This document shows positions 26,701 through 34,960 of a stretch of 64,000 nucleotides of DNA, one piece after another (position 1 is the first letter of the stretch; the number at the start of each line of letters is the position of its first letter). The notes under the pieces were generated by a model. That model saw only the letters and a list, made by a program, of their open reading frames with translations, did no database searches and was not told the origin of the DNA. Source of the DNA: Enoplolaimus lenunculus (taxonomy: Eukaryota; Nematoda; Enoplea; Enoplida; Thoracostomopsidae). The translations under genes and the position numbers were made by a program. Location of the stretch: positions 1-64,000 of the forward strand of contig JASANG010000999.1 in assembly GCA_030248215.1 (NCBI GenBank), written 5' to 3'.

Positions 26701-29700
26701 AATATTTCACTGGCGAAAATATTTTTATATTGGCCGATTTGTTTAGGCAATCGTGTTGCGCCAAAACGAAATAGTGAGACAGATGGCAAAAAGCCTTCTG
26801 TTGTCACTGGTAAGAGTTATCGTTCCGATCCTGTGAGAATGCTAGTAATTGTATATTTTCGGGAACGTAACTGTTGACATTCTGGCTTGTCCATCTTTGA
26901 ATGCAAATTAATTTCAAACTTCTCCGCGCAGCGAGTATGCACCGACACTGTTGTATGGTTAAATGTACTCTTTTATACATCAAAGCCTGTTGCCAGTTCA
27001 AAATGGTAGGGACCGGAACGATAGAAATTTTCCCGAGGGGCATGTGAGAATTTTAGTTGACTTACTAGCTGGGAAATAAGACGCCCATTTTTTCGTGCTA
27101 AATCTTAAATGCACGTGGTTTCGTATCTGGTACAGAAACACGACTGTTAGGACTTCAAAAACAAATTTTCGAGAAGTTTCAATGTAGCCATGATATAGTT
27201 AAGCGCATTTATTTTCAAAAACCAATAATATGCAAAGTTTTCAGAGCACGAATCTCGTCGACAGAATATATTAATTATGTTTTACAGCATTATTGAATCT
27301 ACAGTTGATCATGTACCATAATATGATTGCGGTTTCATATGGAGTTCATTTTTTTATTGTATGTGGGTTAGTTTTTATTTTAGTTTTGCCGCACACCGTC
27401 CGCGAATGTGGTTTTTTGTTTTTAAGCACTTTTTAGCGTCTCTAGCTGATAAGGAAACATGGTAGCAGTGCCGGAGCAGGCAGGGGTGGGCTCCCCCAAA
27501 TTCCAGGGTGGGGGCCCCAACTCTCGAGCGAAGCGAGCGAGAAGCCAAACGCATTTTAAAATTTAGGCGGTTTTTGTTTTAACCGGTTAGGGTGGGGGGC
27601 CCCTTTAGGGGTGGGACACACCCACCAAATGGGCGTATGGGGTGGCTGCTCCGGCCTTGTATGGTAGAATATTAACGAATTTAGAATTTTTTGGCGTAAA
27701 ATTTGCGGTAAACTTTAAACAACCCTGTGATCAACAAGCAACATATAGCCAATGAAAGACATCGGTGTCTTTTGTCAGAAAATGTACATTTTAAGGTATT
27801 TTTTCAAATCGTTTGATGCCTAACTAAATGTGTTCATGACGTTGAGAACATATGAGCCCTGCCCCAAAGTTTATTCATGATAGCTGAAAATCGTCTGTCG
27901 TACGCTTGACCAGTGATCGGCGACGAACTTTAAGTATTAACCTGGTAAGAATTCATTAATCCTTCATTTTTATGTAGAGTTGCCCGATGACCGCAGTTTT
28001 TGCCAAAGCAAGAACCTAAGGCTCCGGCTTCAAGACCGGGGCTGGTTAGAACGATGCTACCGGGAGCCAATGAATATTTCTGCACAAATGAATGCATTGC
28101 ATTCTGCTTCGTCAAATTAACCGCTTACTGCCTTGCAGGGTTCTACTAAAATTTCTGCAAAAATTCAATTCCCGTTCGTGTTCCTGCATTCAAAGAACAG
28201 TTGCCCCGGGGCCGGTACCAACCGGTGCAAGTTTAGAAAACCTAAAGATAACTATCAACATGAGCTACGAAATATGTAATATGCATATATGTAATTTATG
28301 GTGGCTACAGTGTGAAAATAAACAAAACAATCTATATATTGTATAGTGTGCACAGCAAACCATGGGAAAATTGAAAAATATGGTGTACAGTAATTTCTGT
28401 GATTTTCATATTTTTGAATCGACCCGGAGCGTTACAAAAATTGTTTTTCATGCGAGTCAATTGAAAATAGTGTATAAAAACTGGTATCGGTTTGGCTTCG
28501 GCAAATAACGTGCTGGCCTCGGTGCCCGTCTTTAGGCCTCGGGACATCTTTAATTCAAAGATGCAGGAACGGGAATTTTTACGGTTTTGTGGCATTGTTC
28601 CTGTTGAAAATCTGCCGCCGGGTAAACATGTTTTTGTTGCAAAATTAAACGCTGAGTCGAAACGATGTTATACTTTAATATAAAAATTGGATACAAGTAC
28701 ATTCATTTTTGCTATGTTTAGAACACGAGTTGTGCTCACCTTTTTTACCAACAGAGAGACATGTCCTGATATTGCACTCGATTATTATTTGTATTCTTCT
28801 TTGCTTGCGCATTTTTTGCAATATCTGTGTTCCGTGGTCTACAATCTGTTGAGTTAAAAATCGTAAATACATAATTGTGACTCGTGTATATTTTAGACGA
28901 AGACTATGACGATACGGATCTTCCAGTTGCAATGGATTCCAGTCAAGCAACAACTACGGCAACGCTGTCTGTAATCGATAGACCGCCAGGAGGCGCAGCA
29001 GCAGCCGTCCTAAACAGCAATACTCGCAATTCGTCAAAATCGAGTTTCTGGCTCGCTAGGCAACAATTTAAAGCACTTCTCAATAAACGATTCAACAATT
29101 TTAAACGCTCGTTGAAAGGCGCGTTTGCCGAGGTAACATGACTGAACTGGAAATGGTATTTCATATTGGTGGGCATGGACGGAGCCAAATTTTGTAAAGG
29201 GGGGTTTGCTCTACAAATATTTCGGAAGAGGTTTTGCTCTATAAATATTTCGGAGGAGGTTTCTTGTGTTGCAAACTGATATCGTTTCTAAAAATCCTGG
29301 ACAAAAATTTCAAAGGGGAATTTGACACATGAAACCCGCAAAGTTTTCCCAAACATTTCTCTAAATTCTGGCTGCGTCCATAGGTTCAAACAAGGGATAT
29401 CGATTTGATCATCAAAGTCATAGGATTTTCAAAAATATTAAGCTATTTGCAAAAGGTACTTTTTTCCTCACTTCTATTTTTAGTGTTTTGAAGTTTAGAT
29501 TCGGTATTGTTGCCTTGTATCTGATTGCGCTATTGTTGCCTTGTATCTGATTGCGCTATTGTTGTCAATTCTCTGCTTTGTTTTTAGATTGTTCTGCCAG
29601 CAATTTTAGTAGCACTTGCGATGCTGATTACGCAAGATTCCAGTCGTCGAATTGATATGCCATCATTGACACTGACGCCATGGATGTATACACCGCCCAT

Positions 29701-29715
29701 TTATGTATTTTATAG
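4162..29715 (+). CDS. ABCA: ABC subfamily A transporter, 5' half (30 exons assembled)
   Basis: Full-size ABCA transporters move phospholipid or sterol across membranes using two TMD-NBD halves. Joining 30 exons at GT-AG sites with matching phase gives about 1544 residues in one frame, aligning from the N-terminal QLRLLLWKN to IVLPAIL at the start of the second half of ABCA1/2/7. Exons: 4162-4236, 4796-4889, 5644-5778, 6871-6975, 7253-7401, 7731-8024, 8192-8287, 9091-9211, 9684-9995, 14658-14779, 15195-15311, 15686-15838, 16080-16285, 16647-16823, 17115-17238, 17438-17536, 17696-17923, 18419-18623, 19031-19150, 19889-20069, 20744-20875, 21210-21349, 21764-21901, 22482-22684, 23144-23315, 23574-23779, 24241-24298, 24891-24998, 28897-29132, 29588-29715. 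The exon 3/4 junction is the least certain. A second ATG at 4171 could be the start. TMD2 and NBD2 are not seen in the window. Nematode orthologues are the ABT proteins; which ABCA member this is cannot be settled by eye. Confidence 0.93.
5799..6870. repeat. ABCA intron 3 with a tandem 157-bp duplication
   Basis: Within this intron two direct copies, about 6050-6206 and 6207-6362, share the run gtttgcaacagtt ... cgctaactggaatgctata ... cagctctagaaca with few differences. No ORF or terminal structure explains them. Two copies in tandem suggest a local duplication rather than a dispersed element. Confidence 0.75.
6871..9995 (+). CDS. ABCA exons 4-9: first extracellular domain, proximal part
   Basis: Six exons (6871-6975, 7253-7401, 7731-8024, 8192-8287, 9091-9211, 9684-9995) continue one frame with phases 1, 0, 0, 0, 1, 1. 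Sequence conservation is low, as expected for the large ABCA extracellular loop. Exons 5-7 are the most secure because both splice sites are good (for example ttctaag/gtaagt, tattaag/gtatgt, tttttcag/gtaagt). Exon 9 contains several N-glycosylation sequons, including NWT and NIS. Its donor could also lie three bases upstream (gtggtt). The exon 4 acceptor (accaag) has a poor pyrimidine tract and may be wrong. Introns of about 300-800 bases separate these exons. Confidence 0.78.
8395..8795. mobile_element. hAT-type MITE, diverged copy in ABCA intron 7
   Basis: Shares with 11834-12207 the phrases accgaatctgaatccattgctaa, aatttgtttcagaatag and gttggattcggctctttc (each kept within 20 bases of identity). 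Ends are worn. It lies wholly within the intron between ABCA exons 7 and 8. Confidence 0.6.
10498..10540 (+). repeat. (GTCC)n simple repeat and flanking conserved tract
   Basis: About eight GTCC units (one GTCT variant) are followed by ctcaggaacggctgaaccga, a phrase of a kind seen beside repeats in many invertebrate genomes. It marks the left part of the satellite-bearing unit described next. Confidence 0.8.
10620..11700. repeat. satellite array, about 7 units of 160-181 bp
   Basis: The phrase gttagctaat-n-taatttgcatat recurs at about 10640 (degenerate), 10816, 10991, 11153, 11334, 11510 and 11665. Units also share gcaatctaatttcagcaata, gggtttttgggtgcgagg and aaaaccgataattga. The two central units are almost identical; the outer ones are more diverged, as expected when unequal exchange acts in the middle. 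The array is bracketed by inverted attgagcgaagc (about 10456) and gcttcgctcaat (about 11716). Confidence 0.85.
11834..12207. mobile_element. hAT-type MITE (GAATCCGAATCC family)
   Basis: Left end CAGGGTGGCACCGAATC and right end ...CCTTTGTTGTCACCTTG are imperfect inverted termini. The flanking 8-mers ccattaaa and ccatacag are similar enough to be an aged 8-bp target duplication. The interior is AT-rich with GAATCCGAATCC runs and encodes nothing. About 374 bp. Related copies lie at 41329-41689, about 8395-8795 and 1-105. Confidence 0.75.
13746..14197. mobile_element. TIR element containing a hAT MITE fragment
   Basis: Outer inverted repeats ACTACTCTCTAAAA (13746) and TTTTAGAGAGTAGT (ending 14197) are exact; inside both ends lie AAACTTAAAT runs. 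Between about 13985 and 14154 sits sequence nearly identical to the hAT MITE found in the LINE (33572-33962), ending ggttgcactctg. The left end of that inner copy is not clear. Superfamily of the outer element is unknown. Confidence 0.65.
14658..16823 (+). CDS. ABCA exons 10-14: first extracellular domain, distal part
   Basis: Five exons (14658-14779, 15195-15311, 15686-15838, 16080-16285, 16647-16823). Exon 10 encodes a stretch ending [18 protein letters not shown] that parallels the LLVGKILYTPDTPATRQVM segment of ABCA1. Exon 13 has YSAIVFDG and YKIRME, and exon 14 has [17 protein letters not shown], the conserved run just before TM2. Phases match (0, 0, 0, 2, 2) and acceptors are tttag, atag, ttaag, ttcag, ttcag. 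Exon 10 is separated from exon 9 by a 4.66 kb intron full of repeats. Confidence 0.9.
17115..18623 (+). CDS. ABCA exons 15-18: transmembrane domain 1
   Basis: Exons 17115-17238, 17438-17536, 17696-17923 and 18419-18623 encode residues about 719-937. Visible hallmarks are the cytoplasmic loop [15 protein letters not shown] (coupling-helix region), the helix-rich [18 protein letters not shown] in exon 17, and [18 protein letters not shown] then [11 protein letters not shown] in exon 18. All closely match ABCA1/ABCA2 TMD1. An earlier attgcag at about 18387 also looks like an acceptor, but only 18419 keeps the frame. Confidence 0.95.
19031..22684 (+). CDS. ABCA exons 19-24: nucleotide-binding domain 1
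   Basis: Exons 19031-19150, 19889-20069, 20744-20875, 21210-21349, 21764-21901 and 22482-22684 encode residues about 938-1242, a complete ATPase domain. Walker A GHNGAGKT lies at about 1028-1035, the Q-loop CPQHN around 1075, the signature LSGGMQRKL at 1127-1135 (split by the intron after 21349), Walker B IVILDEP ending at D1151/E1152, and the H-loop [10 protein letters not shown] with H1183. No catalytic residue is missing, so NBD1 should bind and hydrolyse ATP. Exon 19 begins [17 protein letters not shown], the conserved TMD1-NBD1 linker. Confidence 0.96.
23144..24998 (+). CDS. ABCA exons 25-28: linker after NBD1 (regulatory region)
   Basis: Exons 23144-23315, 23574-23779, 24241-24298 and 24891-24998. 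Exon 26 contains [13 protein letters not shown] and [10 protein letters not shown], and exon 27 begins VFLKV. Together they match the ABCA1 stretch ending ISETTLEEIFLKVAEE. Exons 25 and 28 are Ser/Thr/Asn-rich or basic and poorly conserved, typical of the ABCA regulatory region. The small 58-base exon 27 is supported by the conserved motif across its upstream junction and by phase (0 in, 1 out). Confidence 0.88.
24999..28896. other. ABCA intron 28 (3.9 kb)
   Basis: No ABCA-like exon seen. It contains a short hAT MITE (27466-27659) and, at about 28168-28230 versus 28552-28580, inverted sequences sharing tgcaggaac and cgggaat that may be the arms of a worn element. The remainder is unassigned AT-rich DNA. 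Confidence 0.6.
27466..27659. mobile_element. short hAT-type MITE with 8-bp target duplication
   Basis: 194 bp with termini CAGTGCCGGAGCAGGCAGGG and, inverted, CAAGGCCGGAGCAGCCACCC. The flanking 8-mers are catggtag (27458-27465) and tatggtag (27660-27667), 7 of 8 identical. The GC-rich interior is non-coding. Terminal CAG and 8-bp duplication fit hAT. Confidence 0.85.
28897..29715 (+). CDS. ABCA exons 29-30: start of the second half
   Basis: Exon 29 (28897-29132) has an acidic, Ala/Ser-rich linker followed by [19 protein letters not shown], matching the TQQQFVALLWKRLLIARRS element of ABCA1. Exon 30 (29588-29715) begins [16 protein letters not shown], the first helix of TMD2, then [11 protein letters not shown], matching LELQPWMY. 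It ends in phase 2 at gtaacg. A 3.9 kb intron precedes exon 29. These are the last exons I can assign with confidence. Confidence 0.92.
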
Positions 29716-29797
29716 GTAACGTTGTTATACTAAGGTAGTATAGATTTCGATTCTATTTAATATCTAAGTGGATCGTGTTTGTGGTTTTTTTCGTCAG

Positions 29798-29845
29798 CAC
29801 TGGCGGTGTCGAAGTTTCGATTTTACTTTGTTGTGGCCATGAATG
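29798..29845 (+). CDS. possible ABCA exon 31 (weak)
   Basis: After ttcgtcag at 29797 a frame compatible with exon 30 (AG+C) reads STGGVEVSI and could end at gtaacc (29846). The frame stays open to 29945, but there is no match to the ABCA extracellular domain 2, and the downstream part may be LINE 3' sequence. Confidence 0.25.
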
Positions 29846-29944
29846 TAACCAGGATTTTCTTTTGCGGTTGACTATGCTTACTTATAATATAATATGTGTG
29901 GCTGCTTGCGATTCAAATGTTTGTCAGTTCGTCAACAGTCTCAT

Positions 29945-31288
29945 CTAAAGACGTATCTTTTGAACAAAACTTTTGAGATACGTCCATTGTAAATTTTTGT
30001 ACCTTAGATAGACGTGGTGTAGATCGTCGACTGCATCGGCATTACACTGGATGCAAAAGGGAGTATCCACCTTCCGGATTCTGTGGAGATAACTTCTTAG
30101 TAGAGGACTGTGTTCACCCGCCCGGAACTGACTGAGTATCCGGCGTTCCCGCGTTGAGAGGCCTTTTTCCTTATCACGAATTGGAGGTGGCTTGACCCCG
30201 GCAGGTTGCGTGTGGTGCTGCAGTGATGTTTTCCATCGATGTAGTTCAGATCTGTTGATTGCAGACTTTGCAGTGCTGAGATCGACTTCTGCATCAGCTT
30301 GGGGCAGGCTGCAGGCGCTTTTTGCGATGCCATCAACTTCTTCGTTTTCGACTACGCCCACATGACTAGGGAACCACTGCATTGAAATACTCATATGACT
30401 GAGGGAGAAGATCAGCTCCCATACGGCACATTCCAGCTCACCGGATGCAGATTGAGGACCAGATGATAACTTCTGTAGGACGGACTTTGAATCGGTGAAG
30501 ATGACCACTTGCTGACTATCACGGAGCTGGGCATGCAGCCACTCCAGGCTGGCATGGACGGCGACTAGTTCTGCTCTAAAGCTAGAGCCAATGATACCCG
30601 CTGGCTTTCTAATCGAGATTCGTTCCTCCTTTCTTTGGATGAGCACACCACTTCCGGCATTTGAGATTCCATTTTCAGCCGAGCCATCAGTCCAAATGAC
30701 GATGTCGGCTTGCCTCAGCTCAGCTATGGTATTTTCGGTCACAGCTCTGAGGTGCTCCGGGGGGTCGGCCTTCCGGACCGGAACATTAAGGTCAACTTTG
30801 ATGATCAGGTTTGCCGGGTTTCTTTGGGGGGCTATGTGGCAGCTTGTGATCGGTTCTCCTGCCAAGTCAGATAGCCCGGCTCTTCTGCTCACCTCCTCAC
30901 CCAACCATTTCCAGGAAGATTGGTGGTGTCGCTTCTTCGTTCGGGATTCAGCAGACTTCTTCGTGGGATTGTTGTCAGGTAAACGCAGGGCCCTTTCATA
31001 AGCGTTGCCGGCTAAGATTCTCCTCTTGGTCGCAATCGGTGCGAGGCCGGCTTCTGATAGCACCAGGTCCTTGGGTGCTCCGTTCACACATTCTGTCACC
31101 ACTCTAGCTCCTTGGTAGTGGATCGATTCGAGCTTCTTTAGGTTTGATTCTGCGACACTTGGCAACCAGGCAGAACCGCAATACGTAATGGCCGAGAGGA
31201 CGTAGGCAAGGTGCAAAGTGCGCAGGCTTTCTTTGTCGCATCCCCAGCCTTTGCCAGATACGCATCGCAGGATTTGGATCCGCTTTTT
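29945..31288 (-). pseudogene. LINE ORF, 3' part: end of RT domain, RNase H and CCHC-type finger
   Basis: Continues the same frame as the upstream part beyond the TAG at 31289-31291. It holds SYVLSAITYCGSAWLPS-like thumb sequence (here LAYVLSAITYCGSAWLP), RNase H catalytic residues D (WTDGS), E (RAEL), D (FTDSK) and D (EEVDGIAK), then CIQCNADAVDDLHH. It stops at 29945-29947. Apart from the upstream TAG it is uninterrupted, so the copy looks fairly young. Confidence 0.85.
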
Positions 31289-33563
31289 CTACCGGGTTTG
31301 CAGCTGTCGGATGTGGTCTTTAAACGATAGACTTCGATCAAACCTAACCCCTAGGAACGTTGGGTTGCCGACGTAGGGGATTTTTTCCCTGTTGATCCAC
31401 AGATACGGTTTGAGCCTTGCTTCGGAGGGGTCTTTGGTGAAGTGCGTCACTTCACACTTGCTGCTGTTTACTTGCATTTTCCAACGCTCAGACCACTTCT
31501 GCAGTACGGACATGGCGGTTTGCAGCTTCTTCCTGGCTGCGTCGATCGATCTGTGGGTACACCACAGGGCCAGGTCGTCAGCAAACAACGACGCTTCCAC
31601 TCCTTCGGGCATGTCGTTCAGGATATCGTTAATAAATATCAAGAACAGCGTTGGCGACAGAACCCCTCCCTGGGGGACTCCCGCTCGAAACCTTTCCTTC
31701 GAGCTCTGAGCTCCTTCAAACTGGACTTTAGCGCGCCTGTCCGACAACAGAGCCTTGATGCATCTGGCCATGCATGTTGGAATACCCGACTTCAGCATTT
31801 TGTGGATTAGACCCCCTGTCCAAACACGATCAAATGCTCTTGAGAAGTCAATTAAAACCATCACTGTTCTTCTTGGCTTGGTTTCGTTAAGGCCATCCAT
31901 GACTCCCTGTACAATGCGGAGGACTTGGTCCTCTGTAGATCTCATTGTTCGAAAACCTGCTTGGAACATTGAGAAGAAGTTTCGGTTCTCTAGGTGGGAC
32001 ACTAGCCTTTCTTTCAGGACACGCTCGAACAGCTTCGCCAAGCACGATGTGAGACAGATAGGCCTATAGCTGCTCACTTGTTCGAGGTTTTTTCCTGGCT
32101 TTGGTATGGGTATTATGACGCCGCTGCGCCAGCTGCTTGGCCAGGACGCTTGGGCGTAGCACAGGTTGAAGACTTCGGTGACGCTTTCACGGGCTAGTGT
32201 GGATAGTTGCTTGAGCATACTGTTTGCTATGCGGTCTTCTCCGGGTTTGCTGCGGGTTGCCAGTTTGGAGATGGCGGCGTTAATCTCCCTGAGCGTAAGG
32301 ACTGAACAGGAGGAGTCGGCGGCGCAGCTTCTACAGGGCATGCTGATCTCCTTACGGACTGCGTTGATCAGCTTTCTGTCTGACTTGTCCATTCTCAGTC
32401 TGCTGACGGCTGCATATTCTCTCACAAAGGCACGGGCTTTGTCCGGGGGATTTTCAATACGCGCATTGTCAACTACTAGGCTGCGGCCTTCGGGCTGCCT
32501 GGAACCTCGACCATCTAGGGATCTCACGAGCTTCCAGACTTCCCCCGAGTCTGTTCTGGCATTCAGGGTCGACAGGTAGTCATTCCAAGACTCAGCTTTT
32601 GCACTGGCAATCGCTTGCCTTGCATTAATCACTGCTTCACGCCAGGCTATACGGTGAACGGGGTCGGTCAGGTCTTTTTTCGATGCATTCTTCCTTGCTC
32701 GAATTGCTTCTACACATGCATCCGTGAACCACGGTTTATGCACTCGATGGTAGCCCTGGGGGATAGAAATCTTGGCAGCAGTGAGGATTACGTTAGAGAT
32801 CCAGTTTGCAGCATGCAGCGCGTTGAGGGGCATGGTTGAGTTGGCGATGCTGGCATCCAGCAGCGAACGGAACTTGGCCCAATCGGCCTTTTTCAACAGC
32901 CACTTCCTTTCACGCTTCGGTGCTGGGGGTTCGCATGACGTCGCTATCTGGATCAGAATGGGGGAGTGATCAGACCCCATTGAATCATCGAGGACTGAGA
33001 CTGAGAGTTGATGAGCAAAGCTGTTGTGAGCCAGAACCACGTCGGGTGTGGAGCGGGTTCCACGGTGAGGGTCGGTGCGTGTTGGTGTGCCGCAGGGCAT
33101 GACCACCATACCAGCATCAATAGACCATTCTTCCACTTTCTCCGCCAAAGCATCAGCTTCATCGCACTGCTGGTCCCATAGTGGGCTATGGCAGTTTAGG
33201 TCCCCTGCTACCAGGGCCGAGTTTACCCGCCGGATAGCATCAGGATTGAACATTTGGGTCCTATAATCATCGTCGCTGGGGCGGATAGGTGGAACGTAAA
33301 GGTTTGTTAGGTGGAACACCTGGTCTCCGGAGCTGAACTTCACTGTCAACCCATCGGTGTTCGGGTCGTTCCGGTCAACAGGGGATGGCTCCAGGGTATG
33401 CTGGATTCGATCTTTAACGAGAGTCACGACTCCTCCTCCTCTCGTGACACGGTCCGTTCGGCCAGCTCTTCTGTCTGAACGGAATACAGAGTAGCCCTTC
33501 AGCTTAAAATCGATGGCAGTTTGTAGGTGCGTTTCTTGGATCAGCGCCACAGAGACTTCATGG
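31289..33563 (-). CDS. LINE ORF, central part: endonuclease and reverse transcriptase
   Basis: About 760 residues, open throughout. Endonuclease residues E (QETHL), D and N (GDLNCH) and SDH are present. RT blocks include FSRAFDRVW, GVPQGG and FADD. It ends at the TAG 31289-31291. The frame continues 5' beyond the inserted MITE, where the LINE codons TLHT lie at the target site. Confidence 0.9.
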
Positions 33564-33571
33564 GTATGCAG

Positions 33572-33962
33572 CAGGGTGCAACCGGAATTCCGGTTCCGGC
33601 ATTTTTTCACCTTCCGGTTCCGGTTCCGGTAAATTTTTACCGGATTTAAAAATTCCGGTATTATAATTTGGCCGTTTTCTTAACTTTGCTAATTTTTAAG
33701 AATCTCTTTTGAAAGCCACTTGTACTCCGAATATAAGCCATTAATGGTGGATTTCACTTCATTCGATGATGAAAATCTAAAATACAACAAATAAAATAAA
33801 TACCTATGTTCGACTAAGGTTATTTCACAAATAATAGAGCGAAAAATAAGATTAAAATGAAATTTTTGGTGAAATGCATTTTTCACTTTCCGGTTCCGGT
33901 TCCGGTAAAATTTTCAAATTCCGGTTCCGGTTCCGGTAAATTGTAATTCCGGTTGCACCCTG
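33572..33962. mobile_element. hAT MITE (CCGGAATT family) inserted in the LINE
   Basis: 391 bp with perfect 18-bp inverted termini CAGGGTGCAACCGGAATT and an exact 8-bp target duplication gtatgcag (33564-33571 and 33963-33970). Inside are runs of CCGGTTCCGG near both ends and an AT-rich core with no gene. The exact duplication indicates a recent insertion, later than the LINE. Confidence 0.96.
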
Positions 33963-33970
33963 GTATGCAG

Positions 33971-34310
33971 CGTATGTTCCAGTTCGATCTTCTTGTTCGA
34001 CGTGGTCAGTCCGTTTGCATTCCATACCAATACGTTGTAGCCGGGCTTTTGTCTGGCAGCTGAGACTTGTGGATTTGATGGTCCGGTAGATGGCGCGTTT
34101 GCAGAAGGTGCAGCAATGGGCATCCGAGTACGTTGTGCTGTGGGACCGAGGCATGAAGCGCACGACCAGGTTGTTTTGCTTAAATTCGCCATTTGACTAG
34201 GGGTCCAGTTGAGGCACTTTCTTCGGAAGTATCGACCGCAGTTACAGCACCCAATACTGTCATAGTCACGTTGTCCGTTATGTGCACATGCAATATAGTG
34301 CAGTGCACTG
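33971..34310 (-). CDS. LINE ORF, N-terminal part with Cys-rich finger
   Basis: Encodes ACAHNGQRDYDSIGCCNC, then RYFRRKCLNWTPS, WSCASCLG and NVLVWNANGLTTSNKK. The spaced Cys/His residues look like the zinc-finger N-terminus of several I-type LINEs. An ATG at 34192 is one possible start, but the frame is open upstream to a TAG at about 34322, so the true start or a 5' truncation is undecided. Confidence 0.7.
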
Positions 34311-34375
34311 AATGTATGCTAGCTGGCAGCATACGGTCGACACATATAGTCGACGAAATATGCAGTTGGAGAGGC

Positions 34376-34560
34376 GGGCTACGTGGCGCAGTGGTAGAGT
34401 GTTCTTATTATTACTTGTTTCGTATTAATACGTTATCTTACTTGTTATTAAAGCTTAACACTAGTTCTGTTTATTAGCGAGTTCGACGGGCTTCTGAGTT
34501 CTAAATCGGAGATCGAAACCCTTGTTAAGGCTGGAATTGGATGAACTCGCCCAGACCCCT
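34376..34560 (+). repeat. interrupted tRNA-like sequence
   Basis: gggctacgtggcgcagtggt resembles a tRNA 5' half with an A-box, and tcggagatcgaaacccttg, about 120 bases later, resembles a degenerate B-box half. The extra 60-odd AT-rich bases between them are too long for an ordinary tRNA intron and look inserted. A relic, not a working tRNA. Confidence 0.35.
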
Positions 34561-34617
34561 AACAATCCTATTATTTAAATCCATGTCTACTAAGATATCC
34601 CTAGTTTACAATACTCA

Positions 34618-34960
34618 CATTCCCCCTTCTTTAGGCGGTCGCCCTGGACCGCGCATCCAAACTATCCGAATTTATAAGCCTGCAATTTAGAGCGCCCATC
34701 TCGGTGGGACCTTCATGTCAGAACTGCACGGTCGGGACGACCCCCTTTTCCGAAGTACCACGAATATAATTGTTTTTCCCCTTAATTTCTCCGAAAGATA
34801 TGGCCTCGCCGGGAATCGAACCTCGGGCCTCTCCCTCGCGAGTCAAGCGCGCTACCCATTACACCACGCGGCCGATATCATTTCCTCTGGGGCTAAATGT
34901 GCACGAGTATGTATGTCTTAACATTACACACTCTAATAAACAAGCACAAGAAACAAGTAA
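34618..34960 (-). repeat. tRNA-headed SINE-like repeat, third copy
   Basis: Minus-strand copy of the 3193-3549 unit. The tRNA-like core is at 34801-34873, with acceptor arms GGCCGCG and CGAGGCC pairing at 6 of 7 positions, A-box GTGTAATGGGTAGC and B-box GGTTCGATTCC. Downstream aggtcccaccgagatgggcg and cggtccagggcgaccgcc match copy 1. It lies next to the LINE 5' end. Confidence 0.8.

Larger units (their letters stand above)
29900..34310 (-). mobile_element. LINE (non-LTR retrotransposon), I/Ingi-like, nearly full length
   Basis: Read on the minus strand, a single coding frame runs from a cysteine-rich N-terminus (CNCGRYF ... WSCASC, about 34240-34130) through an AP endonuclease (WNANGL, ALIQETHL, VAGDLNCHSP, SDHSPIL), reverse transcriptase (IPIPKPGK, VLIDFSRAFD, GVPQGGVLSP, LFADDLALW), RNase H (IWTDGSAENG, RAELVA, FTDSKS, SHVGVVENEEVD) and a terminal CIQC...HH finger. 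EN-RT-RNase H order places it in the I superfamily, most like Ingi/Vingi. One in-frame TAG (31289-31291) and one DNA-transposon insertion are the visible defects. The exact ends are not resolved; no poly(A) tail is evident. Confidence 0.92.

Noticed and set aside
31392-33266. Plus-strand ORFs of 65-137 codons
   Set aside because: They are antisense shadows of the LINE coding frame.
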